Source: Synechococcus sp. UW140 (GTDB taxonomy: Bacteria; Cyanobacteriota; Cyanobacteriia; PCC-6307; Cyanobiaceae). From it: 64,000 bases of DNA. The position numbers were made by a program, and so were the translations under genes. The DNA lies in contig CAMCMT010000007.1 of NCBI GenBank assembly GCA_945875915.1, positions 1 through 64,000 on the forward strand. Reading direction: 5' to 3'. Below the pieces are notes generated by a model. It was not told where the DNA came from. It worked only from the letters and a program-made list of their open reading frames with translations, and did no database searches. Positions 8,778-20,475 of the stretch are shown here, one piece after another (the first letter of the stretch is position 1; each line of letters starts with the position of its first letter).

Positions 8778-9344
8778 TTATTGCCAAACGGTCCGTCCCC
8801 CCTGCCGACCGCAACCTTCGCCACTGCAGACCAGGGCGGACTTAAGATGGCTTGAGAGCGCAACGATTTTCGGGTTCGAGGGCATGGCCTTGAAGGCCCT
8901 TTGAACCACGAAGAAGTCCTGCTCCCCTTGGATGGCCTTAACCCAAGTGAATTCTGGCAAGCCAGTGCTGGGGTTTTTCAAACAAGACAGAAAAAAGACA
9001 GAAAAAGCATGGCCATACTCGTGACCACTTGCAATCGATACATGTCTAGACGTTGGGCAAAAGCCAAGCCAACGCCTCGACATACCAGCCTCCCATTGAG
9101 CTGGCGTTGCCTTCCCCAGTCCCATGAGGATCTGCGCCGTCAGCATTTCTCGCCAGCTGGATGTCGTCTCACCAGGGCCAACCCATTCAAAGAGCTTGAT
9201 CTCTCGGCCTTTGGACTTGGTCACCAAATGCAAGCCAGGCGGTATGGGCATCACCAGAGTGTCCGCCTGGGCCCCTGGGGCGGCCGCTCCAGAGGCCACC
9301 AACACAAGCACCCCAGGCAAGAGTCGAGTCAGAAGGTTATTCAT
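8778..9344 (-). CDS. Secreted protein of unknown function
   Basis: The ATG at 9344 gives 188 residues with a clear signal peptide (LLTRLLPGVLVLVASGAAAPGAQA, cleavage before DTLV). The same frame stays open about 480 bases further upstream into the 3' end of the rel gene, but that extension looks non-coding. The mature part includes TKSKGREIKLFEWVGPGET and two late cysteines (LVCSGEGCGRQ). I recognise no family. It lies alone downstream of rel on the same strand. Confidence 0.55.
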   Translation of the reverse strand: MNNLLTRLLPGVLVLVASGAAAPGAQADTLVMPIPPGLHLVTKSKGREIKLFEWVGPGETTSSWREMLTAQILMGLGKATPAQWEAGMSRRWLGFCPTSRHVSIASGHEYGHAFSVFFLSCLKNPSTGLPEFTWVKAIQGEQDFFVVQRAFKAMPSNPKIVALSSHLKSALVCSGEGCGRQGGRTVWQ

Positions 9345-9678
9345 GGAAGGATCAGCATGGCAGGACAAGTAAATGCAAGTAAAAGCCCAAGGTATTCGCC
9401 AAAAAGTATTTTCCAGGCTAGAAGCAGGCAGCCAAACCCCCGAAACAAGCCATCGGCAGCGATCAGACTGACGTGCAAACAAGACCCAACCCCAAGATTG
9501 GGGACCATTCGCAAAAGCCAAGGGACTGTCCCCAAAAAAACCAGCCAGCACCGCTTGATTAATCCAGCGCGATGTCAACCGATCCCTTTGTTGGCTGTTG
9601 CAATCTAGCCATAAAGGGCCCAAACTACAAACCAGCAAAGCCGACAAGCCAGAGCTGGGTTGGCTGATGCCAGGCCCC
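9345..9678. other. Spacer between rel and a secreted orphan
   Basis: This 334-base stretch has no gene I can support. It probably holds the end of the rel transcript and the promoter of the secreted protein, but no clear hairpin with T-run or promoter pair was found. Confidence 0.4.
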
Positions 9679-12207
<2,529 letters not shown>

Positions 12208-12310
12208 CCAAGCCCGCGGATGATTCCATCGTATGCATTTCGCGACACATTGTCAGCGCTGTGTGGGGCTGCCCATCCAAGCTTGGATCCTGTGCCCCTG
12301 GTTCAGTGCC

Positions 12311-12370
12311 ATGGCTTCCAGCGGAATGGCTTCCAGCGGATCGGCTTCTAGCGGATCGCCTGCCAGCGGA
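12311..12370 (+). repeat. 15-bp tandem repeat at the ABC gene start
   Basis: Four consecutive 15-bp units begin at 12311, 12326, 12341 and 12356. The first two are identical (ATGGCTTCCAGCGGA); the third and fourth drift (TCGGCTTCTAGCGGA, TCGCCTGCCAGCGGA). Each encodes (M/S)(A/P)(S/A)SG. Units 1 and 2 each supply an ATG, so copy-number slippage would change the number of start codons. Confidence 0.9.
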
Positions 12371-14065
12371 TCGCCCGCCGCCGCTCCGGCAACCACCCGG
12401 GGGCCGGCCCTGCCGATCCTGAATGTGCAGCAGCTGCTGGTGCACTACCCCGGTAGGGCCGTTGCCACCCTCAACGGCCTCGACCTAGTGCTCCACCCTG
12501 GCGAACGCCTGGCCCTGGTGGGGCCCTCGGGCTGTGGCAAAAGCACGGTCGCCCGGGCCGTGCTGCAGTTGCTTCCCCCCGGCAGTCGCTGCGAGGGCGG
12601 CCTGGAGCTGGCCGGCCAGGATCCGCGGCGGCTGGGTCAACGGGCCCTGCGGCGGCTGCGGGGCGGAGCCGTGGGCCTGGTGTTCCAGGACCCGATGACG
12701 CGGCTCAACCCCCTAATGACGATTGGGGAGCACCTGGCCGACACCCTCTCGGCCCACCAGGGGTTAGCCGCCAGCAATGAGCGCCCCAGCAATACCAGCT
12801 TGGGGCTCTTCAGCCGGGGCCCCCTGGGCCAGGGCCGGGCGATCCGGCGGCGGGCGGAGGCCCTGCTGGCCCGGGTCGGCATTGGCGCCGATCGCTACAC
12901 CAGCTATCCGCACGAGTTCAGTGGCGGCATGCGCCAACGGCTGGCGATCGCCCTGGCCATGGCGTTGCAACCGCCCCTGGTGATTGCCGATGAACCCACC
13001 ACCAGCCTGGATGTGGCGGTGGCCGGCCAGGTGATGGCCGAACTCACCAGCCTCTGCCAGGACAGCGGCAGCGCCCTGCTGCTGATTAGCCACGACCTCG
13101 CCCTGGCCGGCCGCTGGTGCGACCGCATCGCCGTGCTCGACCAGGGCCGGCTGGTGGAGGAAGCCCCCGCCTTGGAGCTGCTCACGCTGCCCCGCTCCGC
13201 CCTGGCCCAGCGGCTGGTGGCGGCGGCCCGGGCCCGCGAAGGCCAGGCCACGCCTCCCCCCCAGCAAGCACCCCTGCTGCTGGACATCGACCAGCTGCGC
13301 TGCTGGCATCCCGTCGCCTCCCTGCCCTGGCAGCAGCGCTGGCTCAAGGCCGTTGATGGCGTCAGCCTGCAGCTGCATCAGGGCGAAACAATCGGGCTGG
13401 TGGGCGCCTCCGGCTGCGGCAAGAGCACCCTCTGCCGCGCCCTGATCGGCCTGGCGCCGGTGCGGGGCGGCGCCGTGCGCCTCGAGGGCGTCGACCTGCT
13501 CGGCCTCCATGGCCGGCCCCTGCGACGGGCCCGGCGGCGCATCCAGATGGTGTTCCAGGACCCCCTGGCCTGCCTCAACCCCCTGATGCCCGTGGGCGAG
13601 GCGATCGCCGACCCCCTGCTGATCCATGGCCTAGCCCGCCGGCCGGCAGCCCGGTCCCGCGCCCGGGAGCTGCTGGCGGCCGTGGGCCTGAATCCACCTG
13701 AAGACTTTGAGCGGCGCCTGCCCCGCCAGCTCTCGGGCGGCCAGCAACAGCGCGTTGCCATCGCCCGGGCCCTGGTGCTGGAGCCCCAGGTGCTGCTCTG
13801 CGATGAGAGCGTCAGCATGCTCGATGCCGAAGTGCAGGCGGAGGTGTTGGCGTTGCTGCGCGATCTCCAAAGCCGCCTCGGCCTCGCCCTGCTCTTTGTG
13901 ACCCACGACCTGGTCGTGGCCAGTGGCTTCTGCCAGCGGGTGATCGTGCTTGAGGGCGGCCGGATCGTGGAGCAGGGCCCCGGCGACCAGCTGCTGGCCC
14001 ATCCCCAGGCCGCCATCACCCGCAGCCTGGTGGAGGCCTGCCCGCGGCTGCCTGCCCTCGCCTGA
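12311..14065 (+). CDS. Double-ATPase ABC transporter subunit (peptide/nickel type)
   Basis: The protein has two complete ATP-binding halves, as in DppD-DppF fusions or YejF. Half 1: GPSGCGKST, FSGGMRQRLAIALAM, LVIADEPTTSLD. Half 2: GASGCGKSTLCRALIG, LSGGQQQRVAIARAL, VLLCDESVSMLD. Such proteins power import of oligopeptides or similar solutes together with two permeases and a binding protein, none of which is nearby. The ATG at 12311 was chosen; an ATG at 12233 would add an unlikely 26 residues. The N-terminus is made of 15-bp repeats rich in Ser/Gly. Confidence 0.88.
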   Translation: MASSGMASSGSASSGSPASGSPAAAPATTRGPALPILNVQQLLVHYPGRAVATLNGLDLVLHPGERLALVGPSGCGKSTVARAVLQLLPPGSRCEGGLELAGQDPRRLGQRALRRLRGGAVGLVFQDPMTRLNPLMTIGEHLADTLSAHQGLAASNERPSNTSLGLFSRGPLGQGRAIRRRAEALLARVGIGADRYTSYPHEFSGGMRQRLAIALAMALQPPLVIADEPTTSLDVAVAGQVMAELTSLCQDSGSALLLISHDLALAGRWCDRIAVLDQGRLVEEAPALELLTLPRSALAQRLVAAARAREGQATPPPQQAPLLLDIDQLRCWHPVASLPWQQRWLKAVDGVSLQLHQGETIGLVGASGCGKSTLCRALIGLAPVRGGAVRLEGVDLLGLHGRPLRRARRRIQMVFQDPLACLNPLMPVGEAIADPLLIHGLARRPAARSRARELLAAVGLNPPEDFERRLPRQLSGGQQQRVAIARALVLEPQVLLCDESVSMLDAEVQAEVLALLRDLQSRLGLALLFVTHDLVVASGFCQRVIVLEGGRIVEQGPGDQLLAHPQAAITRSLVEACPRLPALA

Positions 14066-14083
14066 GGGGGCCGGCCCTAGGCC

Positions 14084-15034
14084 CTAGGCCAGCCGCCGCC
14101 GCAACACCGCCAGCAGGGCCTCAAACACCTCGGGCAGGGGCGCCTCAAACTGCATCCGTTCGCCCGTGATCGGGTGATCCAGCCCCAGGGCCACCGCGTG
14201 CAGGGCCTGGCCGCTGAGGGCAATCGGCAGCTTGCGGCAGCGGCTGTAGGTGGCATCACCCACGATCGGATGGCCGATGTGGGCGCAATGGACCCGGATC
14301 TGGTGGGTGCGGCCGGTGTCGAGCTTGAAGCGCATCAGCGAGTAATCACCGAGGCGCTCGATCAGGCGCCAGTGGGTGCAGGCGTGGCGACCCGTTTCAT
14401 CGGCCACCACCGCATATTTCTTGCGGTCGGCCGGATGGCGGCCGATGGCGCCCACCACCGTGCCCTGCTCCGCCGGCGGCACCCCATGGACCACGGCCAG
14501 GTATTGGCGCGAGGCGATGCGTTTTTGGATCTGCACCTGCAGCTTCACCAGGGCCTCCTGGCTCTTGGCCACCACGATGCAGCCGGTGGTGTCCTTATCG
14601 AGCCGGTGGACGATGCCGGGGCGCATCTCACCGCCGATGCCGGGCAGGTCGGGGCAATGGAACAGCAGGCCATTCACCAGGGTGCCGTCCTTATTCCCGG
14701 GGGCGGGGTGCACCGTGAGGCCGGCCGGCTTATTGAGCACGATCAGATGGCTGTCCTCAAACAGCACATCGAGGGGGATGTCCTGGGCCAGCAGGTAGGG
14801 CAGGGGCTCGGGTGGCGGCATCCACAGCTGCACCTCGTCGTGGAGCCGCAGGGGCGTCTTGGCCCGGCCGGTGACGCCATTGACGCGCACGTAGCCCGCA
14901 TCGATGAACTTCTGGATGCGGGCCCGGCTCTGCTCGGGCCGCTGGGCCACCAGCCAGCGGTCCAGCCGCATCGGCAGGGGCTTGGGGTAGTGGAGCGTCA
15001 GCAGCTCGCCTTCGCCTTCGCCAAAGGCACTCAT
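14084..15034 (-). CDS. rluD: 23S rRNA pseudouridine synthase RluD
   Basis: The 316-residue enzyme isomerises uridines in 23S rRNA (helix 69 in E. coli RluD). An S4 domain at about residues 20-80 (LDRWLVAQRPEQSRARIQKFI) precedes the catalytic block GIVHRLDKDTTG with the essential Asp, then the family motifs RQYLAVVHG and TGRTHQIRVHCAHIGHPIVGDATY. Its ATG overlaps the stop of the rbgA-type gene (ATGA), so the two are coupled and both serve large-subunit assembly. Confidence 0.93.
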   Translation of the reverse strand: MSAFGEGEGELLTLHYPKPLPMRLDRWLVAQRPEQSRARIQKFIDAGYVRVNGVTGRAKTPLRLHDEVQLWMPPPEPLPYLLAQDIPLDVLFEDSHLIVLNKPAGLTVHPAPGNKDGTLVNGLLFHCPDLPGIGGEMRPGIVHRLDKDTTGCIVVAKSQEALVKLQVQIQKRIASRQYLAVVHGVPPAEQGTVVGAIGRHPADRKKYAVVADETGRHACTHWRLIERLGDYSLMRFKLDTGRTHQIRVHCAHIGHPIVGDATYSRCRKLPIALSGQALHAVALGLDHPITGERMQFEAPLPEVFEALLAVLRRRLA

Positions 15035-16020
15035 GGGCTGGGGGGCAGCTCCAGGGCGATCGGCCCCAGCTGGGCGCGGCGGAAATCATCGAGCAGCCGC
15101 TGGGCCATGCGGCCCTCGTCGCCGCTGGTGTGGCGGCTGGCGGCCGCCTCCAGCCAGGCGTTCGGGTCCTGGGCGGCGATGCCATAACGGCGCTCCAGCA
15201 GGCCCGCCGCCACGCCGGCGCCAGCCACCGGCTCCAGCACGGCTAGCAAGCGCAGGAAGGCCAGGGCCACCGCCTCGCCCTCGTAGGCCGCCTGGCCGAT
15301 GTCATCGCAGAGGGCCAGGCGCAGGGCGGCGAGCTGGTCGTCGAGACGCGGCGGCAACACGCCGGGGGCATCGAGCAGGTCGAGGTCCTGGCCGAGGCGC
15401 ACCCAGCGCAGGCTGCGGGTGACGCCGGCCCGGCGGGCGCTATCCACCACCTTGCGCCGCACCAGCCGGTTGATCAGGGCCGATTTACCCACGTTGGGGA
15501 AGCCGAGCATCAGGGCCCGCACCGGCCGGGGTTTCATGCCGCGTCCAGCGCGGCGGGCATTGAGCTGCTCGCCAGCCCGAATCGCCGCCGTTTGCAATTG
15601 CTTCACGCCGGTGCCGACCTTGGCGTCACACCACCAGGGGGTCTGGCCGGCGGCGCGGAACCACTGGTCCCAGGCGTGGCGCGCTTCAGCGCTCACCATG
15701 TCGCGCCGGTTGATCACCAGCAGGTGCTGCTTGCCCTTGATCCAGCGCTGCAGGCGCGGGTGGCCGGTGGCCAGCGGGATGCGGGCGTCGCGCACCTCGA
15801 TCACCAGGTCCACCTTGGCCAGGTTTTCGGTGAGCGACTTCTCGGCCTTGGCGATGTGGCCGGGATACCACTGGATCGCCGGGGCGGCACTGCTCAATTG
15901 GGCGGCAGTGGTCAGTTGGCGCTCGTTGTCCAGTGGCGCTTCTGCGTTCAATTGCGCTTCAGCGTCCAATTGCGCTTCCCCAGTCAATTGCGCTTCCGCA
16001 GCGGCGGCGGCCTCGCTCAA
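15031..16020 (-). CDS. rbgA: Ribosome-assembly GTPase RbgA/YlqF
   Basis: This circularly permuted GTPase helps assemble the 50S subunit. Motifs appear in the permuted order: G4-like NRRDM, then G1 GFPNVGKSALIN, then G3 DAPG. The hallmark IQWYPGHIAKAEKSL marks the conserved start of the family. The frame begins with TTG overlapping the usp stop (TTGA). That start adds about 48 residues made largely of six imperfect 6-residue units (EAQLxx); with no ATG in this stretch the true start is uncertain. Confidence 0.9.
   Translation of the reverse strand: MSEAAAAAEAQLTGEAQLDAEAQLNAEAPLDNERQLTTAAQLSSAAPAIQWYPGHIAKAEKSLTENLAKVDLVIEVRDARIPLATGHPRLQRWIKGKQHLLVINRRDMVSAEARHAWDQWFRAAGQTPWWCDAKVGTGVKQLQTAAIRAGEQLNARRAGRGMKPRPVRALMLGFPNVGKSALINRLVRRKVVDSARRAGVTRSLRWVRLGQDLDLLDAPGVLPPRLDDQLAALRLALCDDIGQAAYEGEAVALAFLRLLAVLEPVAGAGVAAGLLERRYGIAAQDPNAWLEAAASRHTSGDEGRMAQRLLDDFRRAQLGPIALELPPSP
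15889..15996 (-). repeat. 18-bp tandem repeat in the RbgA N-terminus
   Basis: Six 18-bp units encode EAQLTG, EAQLDA, EAQLNA, EAPLDN, ERQLTT and AAQLSS (residues 9-44). Several carry the palindrome CAATTG, which encodes Gln-Leu with a TTG codon. The array lies wholly before the conserved domain. Confidence 0.85.
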
Positions 16021-16391
16021 GGCACCACCAACACGGGGCAGGGGGCCAGCTGGATCACCCGCGAGGCGGTGCTGGCCTCATCCGGCTCCAGGCTCAGGCC
16101 CCGGGTGCCCATCACGATCACATCGGCATTGATTTCATCAGCCACGTCGCAAATCACAAAGGCAGGCTTGCCCTCCCGTTCAATCACTTGGCACTCCATC
16201 CCCTCGGCCAAAAAACGCTTACGGGCATCCTCCAGCAAGGCCGCCACGGCGCCAGGGTCGTCCTGCTCGGGCTCCACCACCGAGAGCAGCACCAGCCGGC
16301 TTTGGTGGCGTTGGGCCAATTTCAAGGCGGTGGCAGCCGTTTCGGCGGCCTGGCGGCTGCGATCGATGGGGAAGAGAACGGTGTCGAACAT
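16017..16391 (-). CDS. Universal stress protein (UspA family)
   Basis: The ATG at 16391 gives 124 residues starting MFDTVLFPIDRS, the normal beginning of a one-domain Usp. The C-terminal block VIVMGTRGLSLEPDEASTASRVI fits the nucleotide-binding loop of ATP-binding Usp proteins. These are small cytosolic stress proteins without a defined reaction. It is the first gene of the usp-rbgA-rluD run, each joined by a 4-base overlap, and it diverges from pgk. Confidence 0.88.
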   Translation of the reverse strand: MFDTVLFPIDRSRQAAETAATALKLAQRHQSRLVLLSVVEPEQDDPGAVAALLEDARKRFLAEGMECQVIEREGKPAFVICDVADEINADVIVMGTRGLSLEPDEASTASRVIQLAPCPVLVVP

Positions 16392-16556
16392 GGTGACGAA
16401 GGGGACCGGCAAAAGCGGCCGGTCCTGCGCCGGCAGGTCCCGTACCCCCTTGTCTTAGCGCGGTCCCTGGCCGCTGGGCATGGGCTGGTGCCCGGGCTGG
16501 CCGATCGGGCAGCCGGGCCGCGGGTTAATCTCACCGCTCCTTAGCTCCCCGCACCC

Positions 16557-17762
16557 GTGGCAAAACGCTCTCTAGCCAGCTTGTCCGCCGATGAGCTCCG
16601 TGGCAAGCGGGTGCTGGTGCGGGTGGATTTCAACGTGCCCCTCGATGACGCCGGTGCGATCAGCGACGACACCCGGATCAAGGCGGCCCTACCCACCATC
16701 AACGACCTCACCTCCAAGGGCGCCAAGGTGATCCTGGCGGCCCACTTCGGCCGGCCCAAGGGCCAGGTGAACGAGGCGATGCGCCTCACCCCCGTGGCCG
16801 CCCGCCTCAGCGCCCTGCTGGGCGTGGCCGTGCCCAAAACCGAGAGCTGCATCGGCCCCGACGCCGAAGCCAAAGTGGCCGCCATGGCCAATGGCGACGT
16901 GCTGCTTCTTGAAAACGTGCGCTTCTTCGCCGAAGAAGAGAAAAACGAAAGCGACTTCGCCGCCGAACTGGCCAAGCTCGCCGATGTCTATGTCAACGAC
17001 GCCTTCGGCGCCGCCCACCGGGCCCACGCCTCCACCGAGGGCGTGACCGCCCACCTCAAGCCCTGCGTGGCCGGCCACCTGATGGAGAAGGAACTGCAGT
17101 ATCTGCAGGGCGCCATCGATGAGCCCAAGCGTCCCCTAGCGGCGATCGTGGGCGGCTCCAAGGTGAGCAGCAAGATCGGCGTGCTCGAAGCCCTAATCGA
17201 CAAGTGCGACAAGGTGCTGATCGGCGGCGGCATGATCTTCACCTTCTACAAAGCCCGCGGCCTTGCAGTGGGCAAGAGCCTGGTGGAAGAGGACAAGCTT
17301 GAACTGGCCAAGGAGCTGATGGCCAAGGCGGCCGCCAAGGGCGTGCAACTGCTGCTGCCCACCGATGTGGTGCTGGCCGATGCCTTCTCCCCCGATGCCA
17401 ATAGCCAAACCGTGGCGATCGATGCCATCCCCGACGGCTGGATGGGCCTCGACATCGGCCCCGACTCGATCAAGGCCTTCCAAGACGCCCTTGCCGACTG
17501 CAAGACCGTGATCTGGAACGGCCCCATGGGCGTGTTCGAGTTCGACAAATTCGCCGCCGGCACCAACGGCATTGCCTACACCCTGGCCGACCTGAGCGGC
17601 AAGGGCTGCTGCACGATCATCGGCGGCGGCGACTCCGTGGCTGCCGTGGAGAAGGTGGGCGTAGCCGAAAAGATGAGCCACATCTCCACCGGCGGCGGCG
17701 CCAGCCTGGAGCTGCTCGAAGGCAAGGTGCTGCCTGGCGTGGCCGCCCTCGACGAGGCCTGA
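16557..17762 (+). CDS. pgk: Phosphoglycerate kinase
   Basis: Pgk interconverts 1,3-bisphosphoglycerate and 3-phosphoglycerate with ATP/ADP and serves both glycolysis and the Calvin cycle. The 401-residue product starts with GTG and has the canonical [33 protein letters not shown] and the nucleotide loop [11 protein letters not shown]. Length and motifs are normal. A strong hairpin follows the stop codon. Confidence 0.97.
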   Translation: MAKRSLASLSADELRGKRVLVRVDFNVPLDDAGAISDDTRIKAALPTINDLTSKGAKVILAAHFGRPKGQVNEAMRLTPVAARLSALLGVAVPKTESCIGPDAEAKVAAMANGDVLLLENVRFFAEEEKNESDFAAELAKLADVYVNDAFGAAHRAHASTEGVTAHLKPCVAGHLMEKELQYLQGAIDEPKRPLAAIVGGSKVSSKIGVLEALIDKCDKVLIGGGMIFTFYKARGLAVGKSLVEEDKLELAKELMAKAAAKGVQLLLPTDVVLADAFSPDANSQTVAIDAIPDGWMGLDIGPDSIKAFQDALADCKTVIWNGPMGVFEFDKFAAGTNGIAYTLADLSGKGCCTIIGGGDSVAAVEKVGVAEKMSHISTGGGASLELLEGKVLPGVAALDEA

Positions 17763-17796
17763 TCTCAGGGGGGCTGAACAGCCGAATCTGGTGTGG

Positions 17797-17822
17797 GTTG
17801 GTCGCCCGATTCGGCGACCAAC
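17797..17822 (+). terminator. Hairpin after pgk
   Basis: Perfect 10-bp stem GTTGGTCGCC / GGCGACCAAC with the loop CGATTC, 35 bases after the pgk stop and before a convergent gene. There is no T-run, so it may protect the 3' end or end transcription weakly in both directions. Confidence 0.5.
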
Positions 17823-17851
17823 TATTCGCTCTAGTTCACGCCCCCAAAGAG

Positions 17852-18370
17852 TCAGAACGCACCAGGGGGAGGGCCGTCTTGACCCTTGTGCTGGGGTTTC
17901 CCGGCTGCTTCAGCACCGCGGCCGGGCGGCGGCGTGAGGGCAGGGAAACCAAAGCGCTGGCGGATCTTGAGCACCTGCTCCATGGTCTGGCGGCGGTCCT
18001 GTTTCCAGCTGGTGCGCTCTAGCTGCTGGCAGGCCTGGATCGCCGCCAGGGTGGTGGCCTGCTCATAGCACTGGCCAAAGCGCTTCAGGTCGACAAGGCG
18101 CTTCTCAAACAGCTGGCGCTGCATGTCTTGACGGGCCTGGATATAGGCCTTGCGCTTGGCCAGGCTGAGCTTGGCCATGGCGGCCGCCTCCCTCTTGAGC
18201 ATGGCTTCACGGGCCTCTTTGGAGGGTCCCTGGGGCGGATTGGGACGCTCGCTCCGGCCCTGGTCATCGCCCGGGGGTGGTCCGCTGGTTTGGGCGATCA
18301 CCGCCAGGGGGGAGCTTAGTAGGGCCACGAGCGCCAAGGGCAGGGCCCGCAGGGAGGAACGGAGGGCCAT
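17852..18370 (-). CDS. Exported helical protein of unknown function
   Basis: The ATG at 18370 gives 172 residues with a signal peptide (SLRALPLALVALLSSPLAVIAQ). The mature part is charged and helix-prone (EAREAMLKREAAAMAKLSLAKRKAY), contains two Cys (QCYEQ, QACQQL) and ends in a Pro/Gly-rich tail. It resembles short periplasmic helical proteins found in picocyanobacteria, but I recognise no named family. It converges on pgk. Confidence 0.55.
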   Translation of the reverse strand: MALRSSLRALPLALVALLSSPLAVIAQTSGPPPGDDQGRSERPNPPQGPSKEAREAMLKREAAAMAKLSLAKRKAYIQARQDMQRQLFEKRLVDLKRFGQCYEQATTLAAIQACQQLERTSWKQDRRQTMEQVLKIRQRFGFPALTPPPGRGAEAAGKPQHKGQDGPPPGAF

Positions 18371-18502
18371 ATGGGGATCTTGCGGCGGATAGGGACTGGC
18401 CCATCCTGACCACGATGGGGACTCCAGATGTGACTGGGCCGCCCCCAAGCTGTGACGGAATCGGACTGCGCCAGGCCAGCGGTGGCGGCTGCAGAAACCG
18501 GC

Positions 18503-19270
18503 TTAGGGAGCCAGGGCTGCCTTGTCTGCCACCACCCGCACCCGCTTCGTGGCGGTAACGATGCCATCGGGATGGACCAGCAGCACCGCCCAGGTTTGGG
18601 AGCCGGGATCCCTGGGGGCCTGCACCGTCTTGAAGATGCCACCGCCGCCGAGGGCCTCAAGCTGGAGCTCGGGCATGGCGGACTGGAGCAGCTGGCTTGG
18701 GGCCACCGCCGCCACCGCTCCGGCTAGAACCGCCCCATCAAGGGGCTCATCCACGACCACATCGAGGTCGTAACGCTGGCCAGTGAGCACCGCATCGGGC
18801 AGCACCAGGGTTACGGCCAGATCCTTGGAGCCGCTGCGCACCAGGGAGCTTTCGCGAATCACGTCCTGGCCGTTGAAGCGATCGCCATGGCTGTGCAGCG
18901 CCACCCGTTCATTGGCGACCATGCGATAGCGGGTTGGGCCCTCCTGGCGGCTGCCGCTCACGCTGATCTCCAGGGTGGGCCTGCCGTCGTTCAGGGGGGT
19001 GCCAGGGGCCACCTGCCAGCGCAGATCGGGAAAGCGCTCCCGCAGGGCGGCGCGGCGAGCCTCGAGCTCGGCTGGGGCGAAACCAGGGCCGGGCTCAAAC
19101 ACCGCGGCCAAGCTGGTCGGCGCTGGGTCGTTGAGGGCGGCCTCAAGGGCCGCCGGGGAAGGGGCCGCCGGGGAAGGGGCCACCGGGGAGGGGGCCGCCC
19201 CCAGGGGTGCACCCACCAGCAGGCAAGCCAGCGCCATTAAGGCGGGCAGGAGCGGGCGGAGCGGAACCAT
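18503..19270 (-). CDS. Exported protein of unknown function
   Basis: The ATG at 19270 gives 255 residues with a signal peptide (LLPALMALACLLVGAPLGA) followed by three 5-residue units (SPVAP, SPAAP, SPAAL) encoded by a 15-bp DNA repeat at 19149-19193. The body is probably beta-rich (TLEISVSG, LAVTLVLPDAVL, RYDLDVVVDEPLDG, WAVLLVHPDGIVTATKRVRVV). Function is unknown. It diverges from murG and precedes another exported orphan on the same strand. Confidence 0.6.
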   Translation of the reverse strand: MVPLRPLLPALMALACLLVGAPLGAAPSPVAPSPAAPSPAALEAALNDPAPTSLAAVFEPGPGFAPAELEARRAALRERFPDLRWQVAPGTPLNDGRPTLEISVSGSRQEGPTRYRMVANERVALHSHGDRFNGQDVIRESSLVRSGSKDLAVTLVLPDAVLTGQRYDLDVVVDEPLDGAVLAGAVAAVAPSQLLQSAMPELQLEALGGGGIFKTVQAPRDPGSQTWAVLLVHPDGIVTATKRVRVVADKAALAP

Positions 19271-19335
19271 GAACAAGCACCCAGGCCAGCTTTTAAGTTA
19301 GGGCCGCCCGGCTTGGGCGCCAGGCCCTGCTGCAG

Positions 19336-20454
19336 ATGTCCATGACCCGGCTCCTGATCGCCGCCAGCGGAACCGGGGGCCACCTCTTCCCCGCCCTGGC
19401 CGTGGCCGAGGCCCTGCCGCCCGACTGGTCGATCCAGTGGCTCGGGGTGCCGGACCGGCTGGAACGGGAGCTGGTCCCCAGCCGCTTTCCTTTGCACACG
19501 ATCCGGGCCGGCGGCCTCCAGGGCCGGGGCCTCAAAAAACTGTGGCAACTGCTGCGCCTGCTGGCCGCCACCGGCACGGTGCGCCGCCTGATTCGCCGCG
19601 AAGGGGTGGATCTGGTGTTCAGCACCGGCGGCTACATCGCCGCCCCGGCGATCCTGGCGGCCCGCTGGTGCGGCATTCCCGTGGTGTTGCACGACTCCAA
19701 CGCCGTACCGGGCCGGGTAACCCGGCTGCTGGGACGCCTCTGCAGCCAGGTGGCCCTGGGCCTGCCCCAGGCCGCTGGCCAGCTGCGGGGCTGCCAGCCG
19801 GTCATCACCGGTACTCCCGTGCGGCAAGCCTTCCTGGAGCCCGCCCCCCTGCCGGCCTGGGTGCCCGCCGGCAGGGGGCCCCTGCTGCTGGTGATGGGCG
19901 GCAGCCAGGGGGCGGTGGGACTCAACCGCATGGTGCGCCCCCTGCTGCCCCGCTTGCTAGCGGCCGGTTGCCGGGTGGTGCACCTCAGCGGCAGCAACGA
20001 TGGCGCGTCGGGCCAGTTCCAGCACCCGGGCTACGTGGATTTGCCCTTCAGCCATGAAGTGGCAGGGCTGCTGCAGCACGTCGACCTGGTGATCAGCCGG
20101 GCCGGGGCCGGCAGCCTCAGCGAACTGGCCATGGCTGGCACCCCGGCGATCCTGGTGCCCTTCCCCGCCGCGGCCGACGGCCACCAGGAGGCCAACGCCG
20201 CCGCGGCCGCTGCGGTGGGGGCGGCGGTGATCGTGTTGCAACACCCCCCGGGCGAACCGGCCCTAGAGCGGGCGATCTGGCGCCTGCTCGGCCCCCGGCT
20301 GCGCCAGGTGGAGGCCGGCGGGGAACCGGCGGACGGGGGGCGCAGCCTCGATCCCCTGCTGGAGCTGCGGCTGGGCATGGGGCGCCTGGCCCAGCGGCAC
20401 GCCGACCGGCACCTGGCCCAGCTGCTGCAAGGGCTGGTCGGGGCCAGGGAGTGA
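19336..20454 (+). CDS. murG: UDP-GlcNAc:lipid I N-acetylglucosaminyltransferase
   Basis: MurG adds GlcNAc to lipid I to make lipid II on the inner face of the cell membrane. The 372-residue protein has the N-terminal glycine loop [47 protein letters not shown], the second loop [10 protein letters not shown] and the nucleotide-sugar block [25 protein letters not shown]. An in-frame ATG two codons downstream is an alternative start. Confidence 0.95.
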   Translation: MSMTRLLIAASGTGGHLFPALAVAEALPPDWSIQWLGVPDRLERELVPSRFPLHTIRAGGLQGRGLKKLWQLLRLLAATGTVRRLIRREGVDLVFSTGGYIAAPAILAARWCGIPVVLHDSNAVPGRVTRLLGRLCSQVALGLPQAAGQLRGCQPVITGTPVRQAFLEPAPLPAWVPAGRGPLLLVMGGSQGAVGLNRMVRPLLPRLLAAGCRVVHLSGSNDGASGQFQHPGYVDLPFSHEVAGLLQHVDLVISRAGAGSLSELAMAGTPAILVPFPAAADGHQEANAAAAAAVGAAVIVLQHPPGEPALERAIWRLLGPRLRQVEAGGEPADGGRSLDPLLELRLGMGRLAQRHADRHLAQLLQGLVGARE

Positions 20455-20475
20455 TCCCAGCCAGGGCACAGGGCC

